Assembly: GCA_039184335.1 (NCBI GenBank)
Contig: JBCDBD010000008.1
Span: forward strand, 46,090 to 110,089
Direction of reading: 5' to 3'
Origin: JBCDBD01 sp039184335
GTDB lineage: Bacteria > Bacteroidota > Bacteroidia > Flavobacteriales > Flavobacteriaceae
Length of the DNA stretch: 64,000 nucleotides
Shown here: positions 28,305 to 36,830 of the stretch, in pieces
Numbering within the stretch: position 1 is the stretch's first letter
How the letters are laid out: every line of letters begins with the position of its first letter
Notes under the pieces: generated by a model
The model's database searches: none
What the model was told of the DNA's origin: nothing
The model's input: the letters and a program-made list of their open reading frames with translations, nothing else
Program-made: the position numbers and the translations under genes

Positions 28305-29656
28305 TGCAGTTACAAGACGTACATAATGCCTATTTTATCGGTATCGGAGGTATAGGTATGTCTGCGCTTGCCAGGTATTTCAGGCATATGGGCAAGAATG
28401 TATCTGGATACGATAGAACAGCGACCCCAATTACCGATGAATTGACAGTAATGGGGGTTTCAATCCACTTTGAAGCCGAGGTTGATTTGATACCTAAACC
28501 CTGTAAAGAGTCCAAACATACCTTGGTGGTCTACACCCCTGCTATTTCTGAAGAGCATCAAGAACTGCGATACTTCCGTCAAAACGGATTTGTAATCAAA
28601 AAACGCTCAGAGGTGTTGGGTATTGTGACAAAAGACACCTTTTGCCTTGCTGTGGCTGGTACGCATGGCAAGACCACTACCTCGTGTATCCTGGCACATT
28701 TGCTAAAGGGAGCAGGTGCTGCCTTTATTGCATTTTTAGGAGGTATTTCAGAGGATTTTAGGAGTAACTTCATTTTCAGGGGTAGTGAGTATGCAGTGGT
28801 TGAAGCAGATGAATATGACCGTTCTTTCTTGCAACTTTACCCAGATGTGGCCTGTATTACCTCGATGGACGCCGATCATTTAGATATCTACCAAACCGAT
28901 GAACAGTTGAAAAAATCATTTTTTGATTTTACCCACAATATCAAGACAGGAGGAAAATTGATCATTCGTAATGGACTGGAAATGAACGGTATTACTTTCG
29001 GAATTGAGGATGCGTCAGATTTCTGCATTACGAATATTAAAATTGAACATGGCACCTACATATTTGATTTGAAAACCCCCGAGACGACACATTTCAGTGT
29101 ACGCTTCAACAAACCCGGGAGGCACAATTTGCTCAATGGATTAGCTGCTTTTGCGATGGCGGTGTCGGCAGGGTTCCCGCCACATCGCCTTGTGGAAGCT
29201 TTGGCCACTTTTAAGGGGGTACAGCGTAGGTTCTCATATCAGGTCAAAGAAAAGAACTTGGTTTTTATCGATGACTATGCCCATCACCCAACTGAAATTG
29301 ATGCCGTGTATGATGCCATTATTGAAATGCATCCTGGATTGAAGATCACTGCGGTCTTTCAGCCTCATCTGTATTCAAGGACCAGGGATTTTGTAGAGGA
29401 ATTTGCGGTCAGTCTGGCAAAGTTTGACATGGTTTTGTTGTTGGACATATATCCGGCAAGAGAGAAGCCCATACCTGGGGTGACATCAACATGGTTGTTG
29501 CAAAGAATTGCCAATCCGAATAAAAGATTGGTCGATAAATCAAATTTAATCGATGAAATCAGGCATAGTGATCCCGAAGTACTGGTGACCATGGGTGCTG
29601 GTGATATTGGTTTAGAAGTGTCAAAGATCAAAAAAGAATTGGCGTATGCGAGTTAA
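28304..29656 (+). CDS. murC: UDP-MurNAc:L-alanine ligase MurC
   Basis: A 450-residue first Mur ligase. It shows FIGIGGIGMSALARYF at the N-terminus, the ATP loop VAGTHGKTTTSCILA (about 121-135), EADEYDRSFL and IDDYAHHPTEIDA. It is translationally coupled to murG and overlaps ftsQ by 11 bp. Confidence 0.96.
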   Translation: MQLQDVHNAYFIGIGGIGMSALARYFRHMGKNVSGYDRTATPITDELTVMGVSIHFEAEVDLIPKPCKESKHTLVVYTPAISEEHQELRYFRQNGFVIKKRSEVLGIVTKDTFCLAVAGTHGKTTTSCILAHLLKGAGAAFIAFLGGISEDFRSNFIFRGSEYAVVEADEYDRSFLQLYPDVACITSMDADHLDIYQTDEQLKKSFFDFTHNIKTGGKLIIRNGLEMNGITFGIEDASDFCITNIKIEHGTYIFDLKTPETTHFSVRFNKPGRHNLLNGLAAFAMAVSAGFPPHRLVEALATFKGVQRRFSYQVKEKNLVFIDDYAHHPTEIDAVYDAIIEMHPGLKITAVFQPHLYSRTRDFVEEFAVSLAKFDMVLLLDIYPAREKPIPGVTSTWLLQRIANPNKRLVDKSNLIDEIRHSDPEVLVTMGAGDIGLEVSKIKKELAYAS

Positions 29657-30365
29657 TTGGAATACCATAAAACTAGTGGCATTACTAGTTGTAATCGTAG
29701 GATTGTATGGCTTTGCGGATTATAGGAGCAAGATGAAAAGCATTAACGGGGTTTCCATTAAGTTTTTGGGAAACAGTAATTTATATCTTTCAGAAAGTGC
29801 AGTTAATAAATTGTTAATACAAAATTACGGTAGCGTAAAAAACAGGAGGAAAGAAGAGGTAGTTTTGAATACCATAGAAGCGTTGATTACATCCAATCCT
29901 ATGGTGAAAAATGCCCAAGTCTACTTTACCGTAAACGGTGAGCTTATATCAAAAATTGTTCAGCGAAAACCAATCGGAAGGGTTGAAGGAATCTCCAAAT
30001 TTTATTTGGATGATGTGGGAAAGCGCATGCCACTGTCAAAGTACCATTCGGCTAGAGTTCCCATAATCACAGGTAAGATTACGGGAAAAAGTCTTGAAGA
30101 GGTATACATCATCTTAAAATATATCAATGAAGATGATTTTTTGAGAAAGAACGTAATCGGCATTCATGTAGAAGAGGGCGAAAGGTATCAGTTAAGGTTT
30201 CGGTTGGAAGATTTTGTGGTCAATTTAGGAAGTATTGAAAACCTTGACAAAAAGTTCAAGAACTTCATGGCATTTTATGTGAAGGCTACAAAAGACAAGA
30301 CATTAGAGAATTATGCGACGGTGAGTTTAGAATTCAACAATCAAGTGGTTTGCACCAAAATATAG
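29646..30365 (+). CDS. ftsQ: Cell division protein FtsQ/DivIB
   Basis: A 239-residue bitopic division protein. A short cytoplasmic N-terminus leads to one TM helix (about 8-24, KLVALLVVIVGLYGFAD), then a POTRA-like region (VSIKFLGNSNLYLSESAVNKLL) and a beta domain containing GRVEGISKFYLDDVGKRMPLS. It is identified mostly by position between murC and ftsA plus topology; FtsQ diverges strongly. Confidence 0.88.
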   Translation: MRVNWNTIKLVALLVVIVGLYGFADYRSKMKSINGVSIKFLGNSNLYLSESAVNKLLIQNYGSVKNRRKEEVVLNTIEALITSNPMVKNAQVYFTVNGELISKIVQRKPIGRVEGISKFYLDDVGKRMPLSKYHSARVPIITGKITGKSLEEVYIILKYINEDDFLRKNVIGIHVEEGERYQLRFRLEDFVVNLGSIENLDKKFKNFMAFYVKATKDKTLENYATVSLEFNNQVVCTKI

Positions 30366-30368
30366 CTT

Positions 30369-31697
30369 ATGGAACAGGGTATTTATTCAGTAGGATTGGA
30401 TATTGGAACTACCAAGATAGTGGCCATTATTGGTAGGGAAAACGAATACGGGAAAATCGAGATTTTAGGAATTGGCAAGTCAAAGAGCCTTGGGGTACAT
30501 CGGGGCGTGGTCAATAACATTACACAGACGATAGCTTCTATACAGCAAGCTGTCGAACAAGCTGAAATAAACGCTGGCCTAGAAATCAATTCTGTGGTCG
30601 TGGGTATTGCAGGTCAGCATATACGTAGCCTGCAACACAGTGACTATATTACCCGGTCTAACTCAGAAGAGGTCATTAACGATGATGACCTAGAAAAACT
30701 TTGTAATCAAGTCTATAAATTGGTGATGCTTCCCGGTGAAGAGATCATACACGTATTGCCACAAGAGTACAAGGTAGATGGCCAGTCTGAAATAAAACAT
30801 CCGATGGGCATGTATGGTGGTCGTTTAGAGGCCAATTTTCATGTGGTCGTAGGGCAAGTATCCTCAATAAAGAACATAGGCAGGTGCATCAAGAGTGCCG
30901 GATTGGATTTGGGGAATATCACCTTGGAGCCCTTGGCATCAGCAGAAGCCGTATTGAGCCAAGAAGAAAAAGAAGCTGGTGTGGCATTGATAGATATAGG
31001 CGGGGGCACAACAGATTTGGCCATTTTCAAAGACGGTATCATCAGGCATACTTCTGTTATCCCATTCGGGGGCAATGTAATTACCGAAGACATTAAAGAA
31101 GGCTGCTCTATTATAGAAAAGCAGGCCGAATTATTGAAGATCAAGTTCGGTTCTGCATGGCCGGGCGAGAACAAAGACAATGAAATCGTATCGATTCCAG
31201 GCTTAAGGGGTAGAGAACCCAAAGAGATTACCTTAAAGAACCTGTCAAAGATCATTCATGCCAGAGTGGTTGAAATTGTAGAACAGGTGTATGTAGAGAT
31301 AAAGAACTATGGTCACGAGGAGCAAAAGAAAAAATTGATTGCCGGTATTGTGTTGACGGGTGGGGGCAGCCAACTAAAACATTTAAAGCAACTAGTGGAA
31401 TATATTACCGGGATGGATACAAGAATAGGATACCCCAATGAACATCTGGCAGGTGACTCCGATGAAGAAATTGCCAGTCCACTTTACGCCACTGCGGTCG
31501 GATTGTTAATGAACGCCCTTGAGCGTAAGACCAAAGACAAGGAAATGGTCGGTGTTGAAGAGGTGCAAGAAGAGGTTTTGGTGGGCCAAGATGTCTCCGA
31601 TACCAGTACAGTAAACCCCACCGTTCGTAAAGAGCGGAAGTCAATTTTTGACAAATGGTCTGAAAAATTGAAAGACTTTTTAGATAACGCAGAGTAA
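30369..31697 (+). CDS. ftsA: Cell division actin homologue FtsA
   Basis: A 442-residue actin-fold ATPase that tethers FtsZ to the membrane. It carries the phosphate-1 motif VGLDIGTTKIVAIIG, the 1C-domain region, phosphate-2 ALIDIGGGTTDLAIF and the adenosine motif IVLTGGGSQL. The C-terminal end KSIFDKWSEKLKDFLDN is an amphipathic membrane-targeting helix. Confidence 0.96.
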   Translation: MEQGIYSVGLDIGTTKIVAIIGRENEYGKIEILGIGKSKSLGVHRGVVNNITQTIASIQQAVEQAEINAGLEINSVVVGIAGQHIRSLQHSDYITRSNSEEVINDDDLEKLCNQVYKLVMLPGEEIIHVLPQEYKVDGQSEIKHPMGMYGGRLEANFHVVVGQVSSIKNIGRCIKSAGLDLGNITLEPLASAEAVLSQEEKEAGVALIDIGGGTTDLAIFKDGIIRHTSVIPFGGNVITEDIKEGCSIIEKQAELLKIKFGSAWPGENKDNEIVSIPGLRGREPKEITLKNLSKIIHARVVEIVEQVYVEIKNYGHEEQKKKLIAGIVLTGGGSQLKHLKQLVEYITGMDTRIGYPNEHLAGDSDEEIASPLYATAVGLLMNALERKTKDKEMVGVEEVQEEVLVGQDVSDTSTVNPTVRKERKSIFDKWSEKLKDFLDNAE

Positions 31698-31741
31698 ACA
31701 AACCCATCAAAAAACGTATAGTAATCAGTAAAAAAAGCATT

Positions 31742-33667
31742 ATGAGCAAGAGCACCGAATTCGATAATATCGCTTTTGATTTACCAAAAAATAAAAGTAA
31801 CGTAATTAAGGTCATTGGTGTGGGCGGCGGCGGTAGCAATGCCATCAACCACATGTATCAAGCCGGGATCAATGGAGTGGATTTCGTCATCTGCAATACC
31901 GATGCCCAGGCATTGCAAAATAGTTCTGTGCCCAACAAGATCCAGTTGGGCGTCTCCCTGACAGAAGGGTTGGGTGCTGGTGCCAATCCTGAGATTGGTG
32001 AGCAGGCAGCCATGGAAAGTATGGAAGACATAAAGACCATGTTAGAGCATACTACGAAAATGGCCTTTATAACCGCTGGTATGGGTGGAGGAACAGGAAC
32101 CGGTGCAGCCCCCATAATTGCAAAACTGGCGCGTGAAATGGATATCTTGACCGTAGGTATCGTTACCATACCCTTTCAATTTGAAGGGATGATGCGTTGT
32201 AAGCAGGCCCAGGCAGGAATCGAAAAATTACGTGCAAATGTCGATTCGCTGATCGTAATCAACAACAACAAGCTACGCGAGGTATATGGTAACTTAGGCT
32301 TTAAGGCAGGTTTTTCAAAAGCAGACGAGGTCTTGGCAACGGCAGCAAGGGGTATCGCAGAGGTCATTACCCATCACTATACGCAAAACATTGATTTACG
32401 TGATGCCAAAACGGTGCTTTCAAATAGTGGAACGGCCATTATGGGATCTGCAACAGCTTCGGGTTCATCTAGGGCAAATGAGGCCATCATGAAGGCTTTG
32501 GATTCTCCCCTGTTGAACGACAATAAAATCAATGGGGCCAAAAATGTATTGCTTTTGATTGTTTCAGGTACCCAAGAAATCACCATTGATGAGATAGGGG
32601 AAATCAATGACCATATTCAAATAGAAGCGGGCCATAGTGCAAACATTATCATGGGGGTCGGTGAAGATGATGCCCTGGGGGAAGCTATTGCAGTTACGGT
32701 AATTGCCACAGGATTCAATATCGATCAACAAGATGATATTGTCAATACTGAATCAAAAAAAATCATCCACACGTTAGAAGATGACCAAAAAGCCGAACGG
32801 GCACTGCTTGATTCGAAAAGAACGGCACAGCGTGCACAAATTGAAGAGACCATAGCCGAAACACCAGTGGTAAAACACCAGCTTGAAGAAAATGTCCCTG
32901 AAACCGATTTGATACCCACGACAAATTATATCAGAAATTTCAATGTCTTTTATGAAGAGGTCATCGCTGAAAATATCGAAGATGACTTTATCATTGTTGA
33001 GGCAAAGAAAATCATTAATGATATTGAGGTGGTAGACCCAGAAGTGGTTTCTCCCAAGGCTACGGAAGAAGAGCAATTTGCCCTGACTTTTGATATGCCC
33101 TTGAATCATATCGAAGAAGAGGAAAAACAGCATACAATCGTATTTGACCTGAATGATGAAGTTAAAGATATGGAGGTCAATGAGTATGTAGAGGTCAATC
33201 CAGTATTGGACTATAATAAAAATGGGGAGACGCGGTACAATTTACAAGAATATATGGAATTGGAGACCAAACTGACTGGAGCGACCTCTTTGGCAGAGAC
33301 CCATGAACCCAAGCTAATGGAGGACGAACTGATTTTTGAAAAGAAAACGATCAAGGTCGATGCATCCTCAGAAGGTTCAAATACTACTTCAGGTAGTATG
33401 GATCCATTTGATAGTTCTATCAATGATATGCTGAAGAACAGGGCTGATGAACGGCGAAGAAAGCTCAAAAACTTCAACTATAAGTTTAAAAATAGTATGA
33501 ATAGCATCGATGAGATTGAAAAACAACCCGCATATAAGCGACAGGGGATTGATTTAAATGAAGGTCCGAAAGAACAGAAAGTCTCACGCACGACCTTGAG
33601 TGAAGACAGCAATGATGAAATGCAGTTGCGATCAAACAATTCATTTTTACACGATAATGTTGATTAG
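31742..33667 (+). CDS. ftsZ: Cell division GTPase FtsZ, long C-terminal tail
   Basis: A 641-residue tubulin homologue forming the Z ring. The G-box is GMGGGTGTGAAPIIAKLA (about 115-132); NADxxxL-type contacts are in the N-terminal domain (ICNTDAQAL). The globular part ends near residue 330. The remaining 310 residues are acidic and low-complexity linker, ending in a short conserved tail (LRSNNSFLHDNVD), the arrangement seen in Bacteroidota. It is the last gene of the dcw cluster, followed by a terminator. Confidence 0.97.
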   Translation: MSKSTEFDNIAFDLPKNKSNVIKVIGVGGGGSNAINHMYQAGINGVDFVICNTDAQALQNSSVPNKIQLGVSLTEGLGAGANPEIGEQAAMESMEDIKTMLEHTTKMAFITAGMGGGTGTGAAPIIAKLAREMDILTVGIVTIPFQFEGMMRCKQAQAGIEKLRANVDSLIVINNNKLREVYGNLGFKAGFSKADEVLATAARGIAEVITHHYTQNIDLRDAKTVLSNSGTAIMGSATASGSSRANEAIMKALDSPLLNDNKINGAKNVLLLIVSGTQEITIDEIGEINDHIQIEAGHSANIIMGVGEDDALGEAIAVTVIATGFNIDQQDDIVNTESKKIIHTLEDDQKAERALLDSKRTAQRAQIEETIAETPVVKHQLEENVPETDLIPTTNYIRNFNVFYEEVIAENIEDDFIIVEAKKIINDIEVVDPEVVSPKATEEEQFALTFDMPLNHIEEEEKQHTIVFDLNDEVKDMEVNEYVEVNPVLDYNKNGETRYNLQEYMELETKLTGATSLAETHEPKLMEDELIFEKKTIKVDASSEGSNTTSGSMDPFDSSINDMLKNRADERRRKLKNFNYKFKNSMNSIDEIEKQPAYKRQGIDLNEGPKEQKVSRTTLSEDSNDEMQLRSNNSFLHDNVD

Positions 33668-33705
33668 TAGTGTTTAGTTGAGTTCCATGGCCATGGAAAG
33701 TTTAG

Positions 33706-33738
33706 ACCCGAAAGTTGGATAAATTTTCGGGTTTATTT
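33706..33738 (+). terminator. Terminator of the dcw cluster
   Basis: CCCGAAA (33707-33713) pairs with TTTCGGG (33725-33731) and is followed by TTTATTTTTT. It lies 40 bp after the ftsZ stop. Confidence 0.85.
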
Positions 33739-33740
33739 TT

Positions 33741-33748
33741 TATCTTCG
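33741..33748 (+). promoter_or_regulatory. Candidate -7 box (TATCTTCG) for yqeY
   Basis: One mismatch to TAnnTTTG, directly after the dcw terminator and 21 bp before the yqeY start. It implies that yqeY has its own promoter. Confidence 0.4.
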
Positions 33749-33768
33749 CACCCCAAAATAAGTGGTAA

Positions 33769-34221
33769 ATGAGTCTGCAAGAACAGGTGATGGTCGAGAT
33801 GAAAGCTGCGATGAAAGCGAAAGATACGGTAGCTTTGGAATCGTTGCGTGCAATCAAGTCCGCAATTTTACTGGCCAAGACCGAAAAAGGTGGGGGAACT
33901 GGACTATCAGAAGAAGATGAAGTAAAATTGGTGCAAAAACTGGTCAAGCAACGAAAAGACAGTGCAGCCATTTTTGAAGAGCAAGGGAGAGACGATTTGG
34001 CAGCACCTGAATTGGCCCAAGTGGCAGTAATCGAAAAATTCTTGCCCGAACAGCTTACAGTTGAGGAGATTGAAAAGGTGGTGGTGCATACCATTGATAC
34101 CATTGGTGCATCTGGTATGAAAGACATGGGCAAGGTGATGGGAATGGTCTCCAAAGAGCTGGCCGGCAAAGCTGATGGCAAGACCATTTCTACGATAGTA
34201 AAATCGAAATTAAGTTCATAG
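33769..34221 (+). CDS. GatB/YqeY domain protein
   Basis: A 150-residue YqeY-family protein, matching the tail domain of GatB found free-standing in bacteria (MKAAMKAKDTVALESLRAIKSAILLAKTE..., then AVIEKFLPEQLT and GMKDMGKVMGMVSKELAGKADG). It is thought to act with aminoacyl-tRNA or amidotransferase chemistry, but the activity is unproven. It ends 14 bp before the tRNA-Arg gene. Confidence 0.93.
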   Translation: MSLQEQVMVEMKAAMKAKDTVALESLRAIKSAILLAKTEKGGGTGLSEEDEVKLVQKLVKQRKDSAAIFEEQGRDDLAAPELAQVAVIEKFLPEQLTVEEIEKVVVHTIDTIGASGMKDMGKVMGMVSKELAGKADGKTISTIVKSKLSS

Positions 34222-34235
34222 TATATCGCATATAA

Positions 34236-34309
34236 GGCCGCGTAGTTCAACTGGATAGAATATCAGATTTCGGCTCTGAGGGTTGGGGGTTCGAATCCTC
34301 CCGCGGTCA
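34236..34309 (+). tRNA. tRNA-Arg (anticodon TCG)
   Basis: A full cloverleaf folds: acceptor GGCCGCG with CGCGGTC (one G-T pair), D stem GTTC with GAAT, anticodon stem TCAGA with TCTGA around loop TTTCGGC (anticodon TCG), T stem GGGGG with CCTCC around TTCGAAT, and discriminator A. CCA is not encoded. The last bases form the left attachment core of the mobile element, so integration reconstitutes the tRNA 3' end. Confidence 0.96.
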
Positions 34310-34312
34310 CTA
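34297..34312 (+). repeat. attL core (16-bp direct repeat)
   Basis: CCTCCCGCGGTCACTA covers the 3' T-stem strand, the acceptor strand and discriminator of tRNA-Arg plus 3 bases. An identical copy is at 49349-49364. Confidence 0.88.
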
Positions 34313-34333
34313 GGAACTATATATTTGAAATCG

Positions 34334-34374
34334 AAAAGTCTGGAATTAATTGATTTCCAGACTTTTTCATTTTT
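34334..34374 (+). terminator. Terminator at the left end of the element
   Basis: AAAGTCTGGAA pairs with TTCCAGACTTT, followed by TTCATTTTT. It lies 25 bp after the tRNA and isolates the tRNA transcript from the integrase gene. Confidence 0.8.
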
Positions 34375-34415
34375 ATTACTTCCATTTGATATCAAATACC
34401 ACCAAATTTCAAGGT

Positions 34416-34458
34416 GGCAATCCGGTGAACACTTTGCGCAATCCGCAAAATGTTCACC
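34416..34458. repeat. Subterminal repeat and 15-bp palindrome at the left end
   Basis: GGCAATCCGGTGAACA (34416-34431) recurs in direct orientation at 49274-49289 near the right end. Its GGTGAACA part is also the start of an inverted repeat with 15-bp arms (34424-34438 and 34444-34458, one mismatch) around CAATC. No T-tract follows. It is a probable integrase or accessory-protein binding site. Confidence 0.7.
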
Positions 34459-34536
34459 AGAATCGTGTTAAAGTTTTGACAATCATCTTTTTGTGGCGAT
34501 TTTTTAACATTTTGTCAAACTGTAAATACCCGTAGC

Positions 34537-35748
34537 ATGAGCGATTCTTTTGCCATTTTATTTTACCTCAGAGGGGGCAGATTGGATAAAGCGGGCCGAT
34601 GTTCCCTTTTTGTACGCATAACCGTTGATAAACAGCGATCTGAAATCAGTCTAAAACGAAAAGTACACCCGGACCAATGGGATTCTAGGTTCGGAAAAAT
34701 GAAAGGGACCAAACCCAGTACCAAAGAATTCAATCGTTTCTTGGAGGATATCCGTACACGTTTGTTCCAGATTCAAGGGGGTTACATGCGAGAAGGGCGA
34801 TACTATACCGCTGCAATAATCAGAAATGAGTTTTTGGGAAAGGATAAAAAGCAGCGTACGCTTTTAAAACTATATGATGAGCACAATGGCGAGATTGAAG
34901 TTTTAGTGGGCAAGGAATATTCCTTGGGTGCTTATCAACGGCATTTGCGCACTCGGAAGCATTTGATGCGCTTTATTCAAAAGGAATACCAACGGGCCGA
35001 TTTTCCTTTGCACGAAATAGATTTGCGTTTTATCAAACGTTTTGAGCATTATCTTAAAGTACTCAATATTGGAGGTAGAAATACAGTCACCAAATACATT
35101 GTCAATTTTAAAAAAATCGTTCGAATTGCCCATGCCCATGATTGGATTAGTAGAGACCCCTTTTTTCATTGGAAAGCTTCTTGGGAGGCAGTAGAACGAG
35201 AAGCACTTGCAGAAAGAGAGCTAGAAGTGTTGATGCAAAAACAGTTTGATATAGAACGCTTGAATCAAGTACGGGATATCTTTCTCTTTTGCTGTTTTAC
35301 AGGCTTGTCCTATTCGGATGTAAAGAAACTCAGTGCAGACCATATCGTATGGAACATAAAGGGGAATCCGATTATAAAAACCCAACGGACCAAGACCAAT
35401 ACCAAATGTACGGTCCCCTTATTGCCTCCGGCTCAGTCCATCTTATCCAAATATGAAGACTTCCAAGAGAATCACCCCAAAAAGTTGTTACTTCCTGTCA
35501 TCAGCAATCAAAAATTGAATGCCTACCTTAAAGAGATTGCAGATGTGAGCGGGATTAACAAACGATTGACCTTCCATTTGTCTCGCCATACCTTTGCCAC
35601 TACGGTTACTTTAGCTAATGGTGTGCCTATTGAATCCGTTAGCCGGATGCTAGGTCATCAATCCTTGCGGACCACGCAGATTTATGCTAAGGTGTTGGAC
35701 AAGAAACTGGTAGAGGATATGGAGGTTTTGAGAGGGAAATTTGGTTAG
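34537..35748 (+). CDS. Tyrosine site-specific integrase, IntDOT-like
   Basis: A 403-residue recombinase with an N-terminal arm-binding domain (about 1-105), a SAM-like core-binding domain (about 106-215) and the catalytic domain. Catalytic residues are H347 and R350 (HLSRH), H374 (LGHQS) and the nucleophile Y383 (QIYAKV). The usual first Arg is replaced by S258 (FTGLSYSD), the same substitution known in the CTnDOT integrase. It lies next to attL and reads inward, so it should integrate and excise this element at tRNA-Arg. Confidence 0.94.
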   Translation: MSDSFAILFYLRGGRLDKAGRCSLFVRITVDKQRSEISLKRKVHPDQWDSRFGKMKGTKPSTKEFNRFLEDIRTRLFQIQGGYMREGRYYTAAIIRNEFLGKDKKQRTLLKLYDEHNGEIEVLVGKEYSLGAYQRHLRTRKHLMRFIQKEYQRADFPLHEIDLRFIKRFEHYLKVLNIGGRNTVTKYIVNFKKIVRIAHAHDWISRDPFFHWKASWEAVEREALAERELEVLMQKQFDIERLNQVRDIFLFCCFTGLSYSDVKKLSADHIVWNIKGNPIIKTQRTKTNTKCTVPLLPPAQSILSKYEDFQENHPKKLLLPVISNQKLNAYLKEIADVSGINKRLTFHLSRHTFATTVTLANGVPIESVSRMLGHQSLRTTQIYAKVLDKKLVEDMEVLRGKFG

Positions 35749-35762
35749 GTAAAAATTATTGC

Positions 35763-36080
35763 TTATCGCTTGCCTACCACTTTAATCAATATATATCCGA
35801 TCATTAATCCGAAAATGATTAGTAGGGAATTTAGGCTTATACTATTGATATAAGATAAATACAGGAATAATAGAGTTGTGCCCCACAGTAATATCGATTT
35901 CAATTTTCCACTTAAAAAGGGAACTAAAACTGACAAAATGGCTAATCCTATCAAAACGACTTCTAGAGATAGAGCATTCGTATGTACGAACATTATCCCT
36001 ACAAACCCTAAACCTCCAACAATAATGGTATCCAGAGCTCTATAAATAATACCTTTCTTCTTGTATTTTATAAATAGCAT
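35763..36080 (-). CDS. Small polytopic membrane protein, unknown function
   Basis: A 105-residue protein with three to four hydrophobic helices (about 16-33, 38-55, 60-80 and 84-101) and very few charges apart from the basic termini. I recognise no family. It lies between the integrase and the response regulator on the minus strand and is probably element cargo. Confidence 0.5.
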   Translation of the reverse strand: MLFIKYKKKGIIYRALDTIIVGGLGFVGIMFVHTNALSLEVVLIGLAILSVLVPFLSGKLKSILLWGTTLLFLYLSYINSISLNSLLIIFGLMIGYILIKVVGKR

Positions 36081-36129
36081 AAGTCTGTGGATATCTGTAA
36101 TTAACCTTTAGATTCCTATTGATGAATTT

Positions 36130-36804
36130 CTATAGTAATCCGAAATCCTTTAAGATTAATATTAAATGGGATGTGCTGTTAGCATTGAAATCATCCCTCA
36201 ACTTTTCCAAAGTCTTCTCTATCATACTTATGCTATTTGGTTTTATATCTTCTTTTTTGAAGTACTTTTCAACTTGTTTTTGAGAATTCCCCTCCGCCAA
36301 TAATTGAAGTAATTTTTTTTGGTAATCTGTTAAACTGGGATTGCTTTTTTGCCCTAGAATCCCCTTAAATATGATTGGAATATAAGTTTGACCTTTGTAA
36401 GCCATTGTCATTGCTTTAATCAGTTCGCTAGCATCATGACCATCTTTACATACATATCCATTTATGCTTTTTTCTAAGAATAGAGGCCTTACTTTGGATA
36501 CCCGATCTTCAATTGAATAAACAATGATTTTAATATTTTCCTGTATTTTCCGGGCTTCATTAATTAATTCGTATCCAGATGTCAGAAGCTCCGTTTTACC
36601 GTTTTTTTCAAAGGAAAGATCGGTAATCAACAGATCAAAAGGTTTTTGTTCGGCTTGCGCTTTCTTTAATTCAATAAACGCTTTATCGCAATACTGCGTG
36701 TGTCTTATGCCTTCTTGTGTAATGAGATTTCTGTTCAATAAAGTCTGGATAATGCCATAATTGGCTATCTCTATATCTTCGGCAACCAAGATTTTTTTGA
36801 ACAT
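36130..36804 (-). CDS. Response regulator of the element-borne two-component system
   Basis: A 224-residue regulator. The receiver domain has acidic residues E9-D10 and the phospho-acceptor D62 (LLITDLSF). The C-terminal part (about 155-224) is a LuxR-like helix-turn-helix (SLTDYQKKLLQLLAEGNSQKQVEKYF). It starts 26 bp after the histidine kinase stop, so the two are an operon and probably a cognate pair. The likely targets are the divergent cargo operon and its own promoter, given the repeats between them, but this is inference. Confidence 0.85.
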   Translation of the reverse strand: MFKKILVAEDIEIANYGIIQTLLNRNLITQEGIRHTQYCDKAFIELKKAQAEQKPFDLLITDLSFEKNGKTELLTSGYELINEARKIQENIKIIVYSIEDRVSKVRPLFLEKSINGYVCKDGHDASELIKAMTMAYKGQTYIPIIFKGILGQKSNPSLTDYQKKLLQLLAEGNSQKQVEKYFKKEDIKPNSISMIEKTLEKLRDDFNANSTSHLILILKDFGLL

Positions 36805-36830
36805 ATTTACACTTTTGAATTATTATAGTA

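Noticed and set aside
30839..31255. 138-codon minus-strand frame inside ftsA
   Set aside because: Antisense shadow; ftsA motifs are intact on the other strand.
18243..33740. dcw cluster as a source of novelty
   Set aside because: Gene order and content are ordinary for Flavobacteriaceae; only the operator is worth noting.
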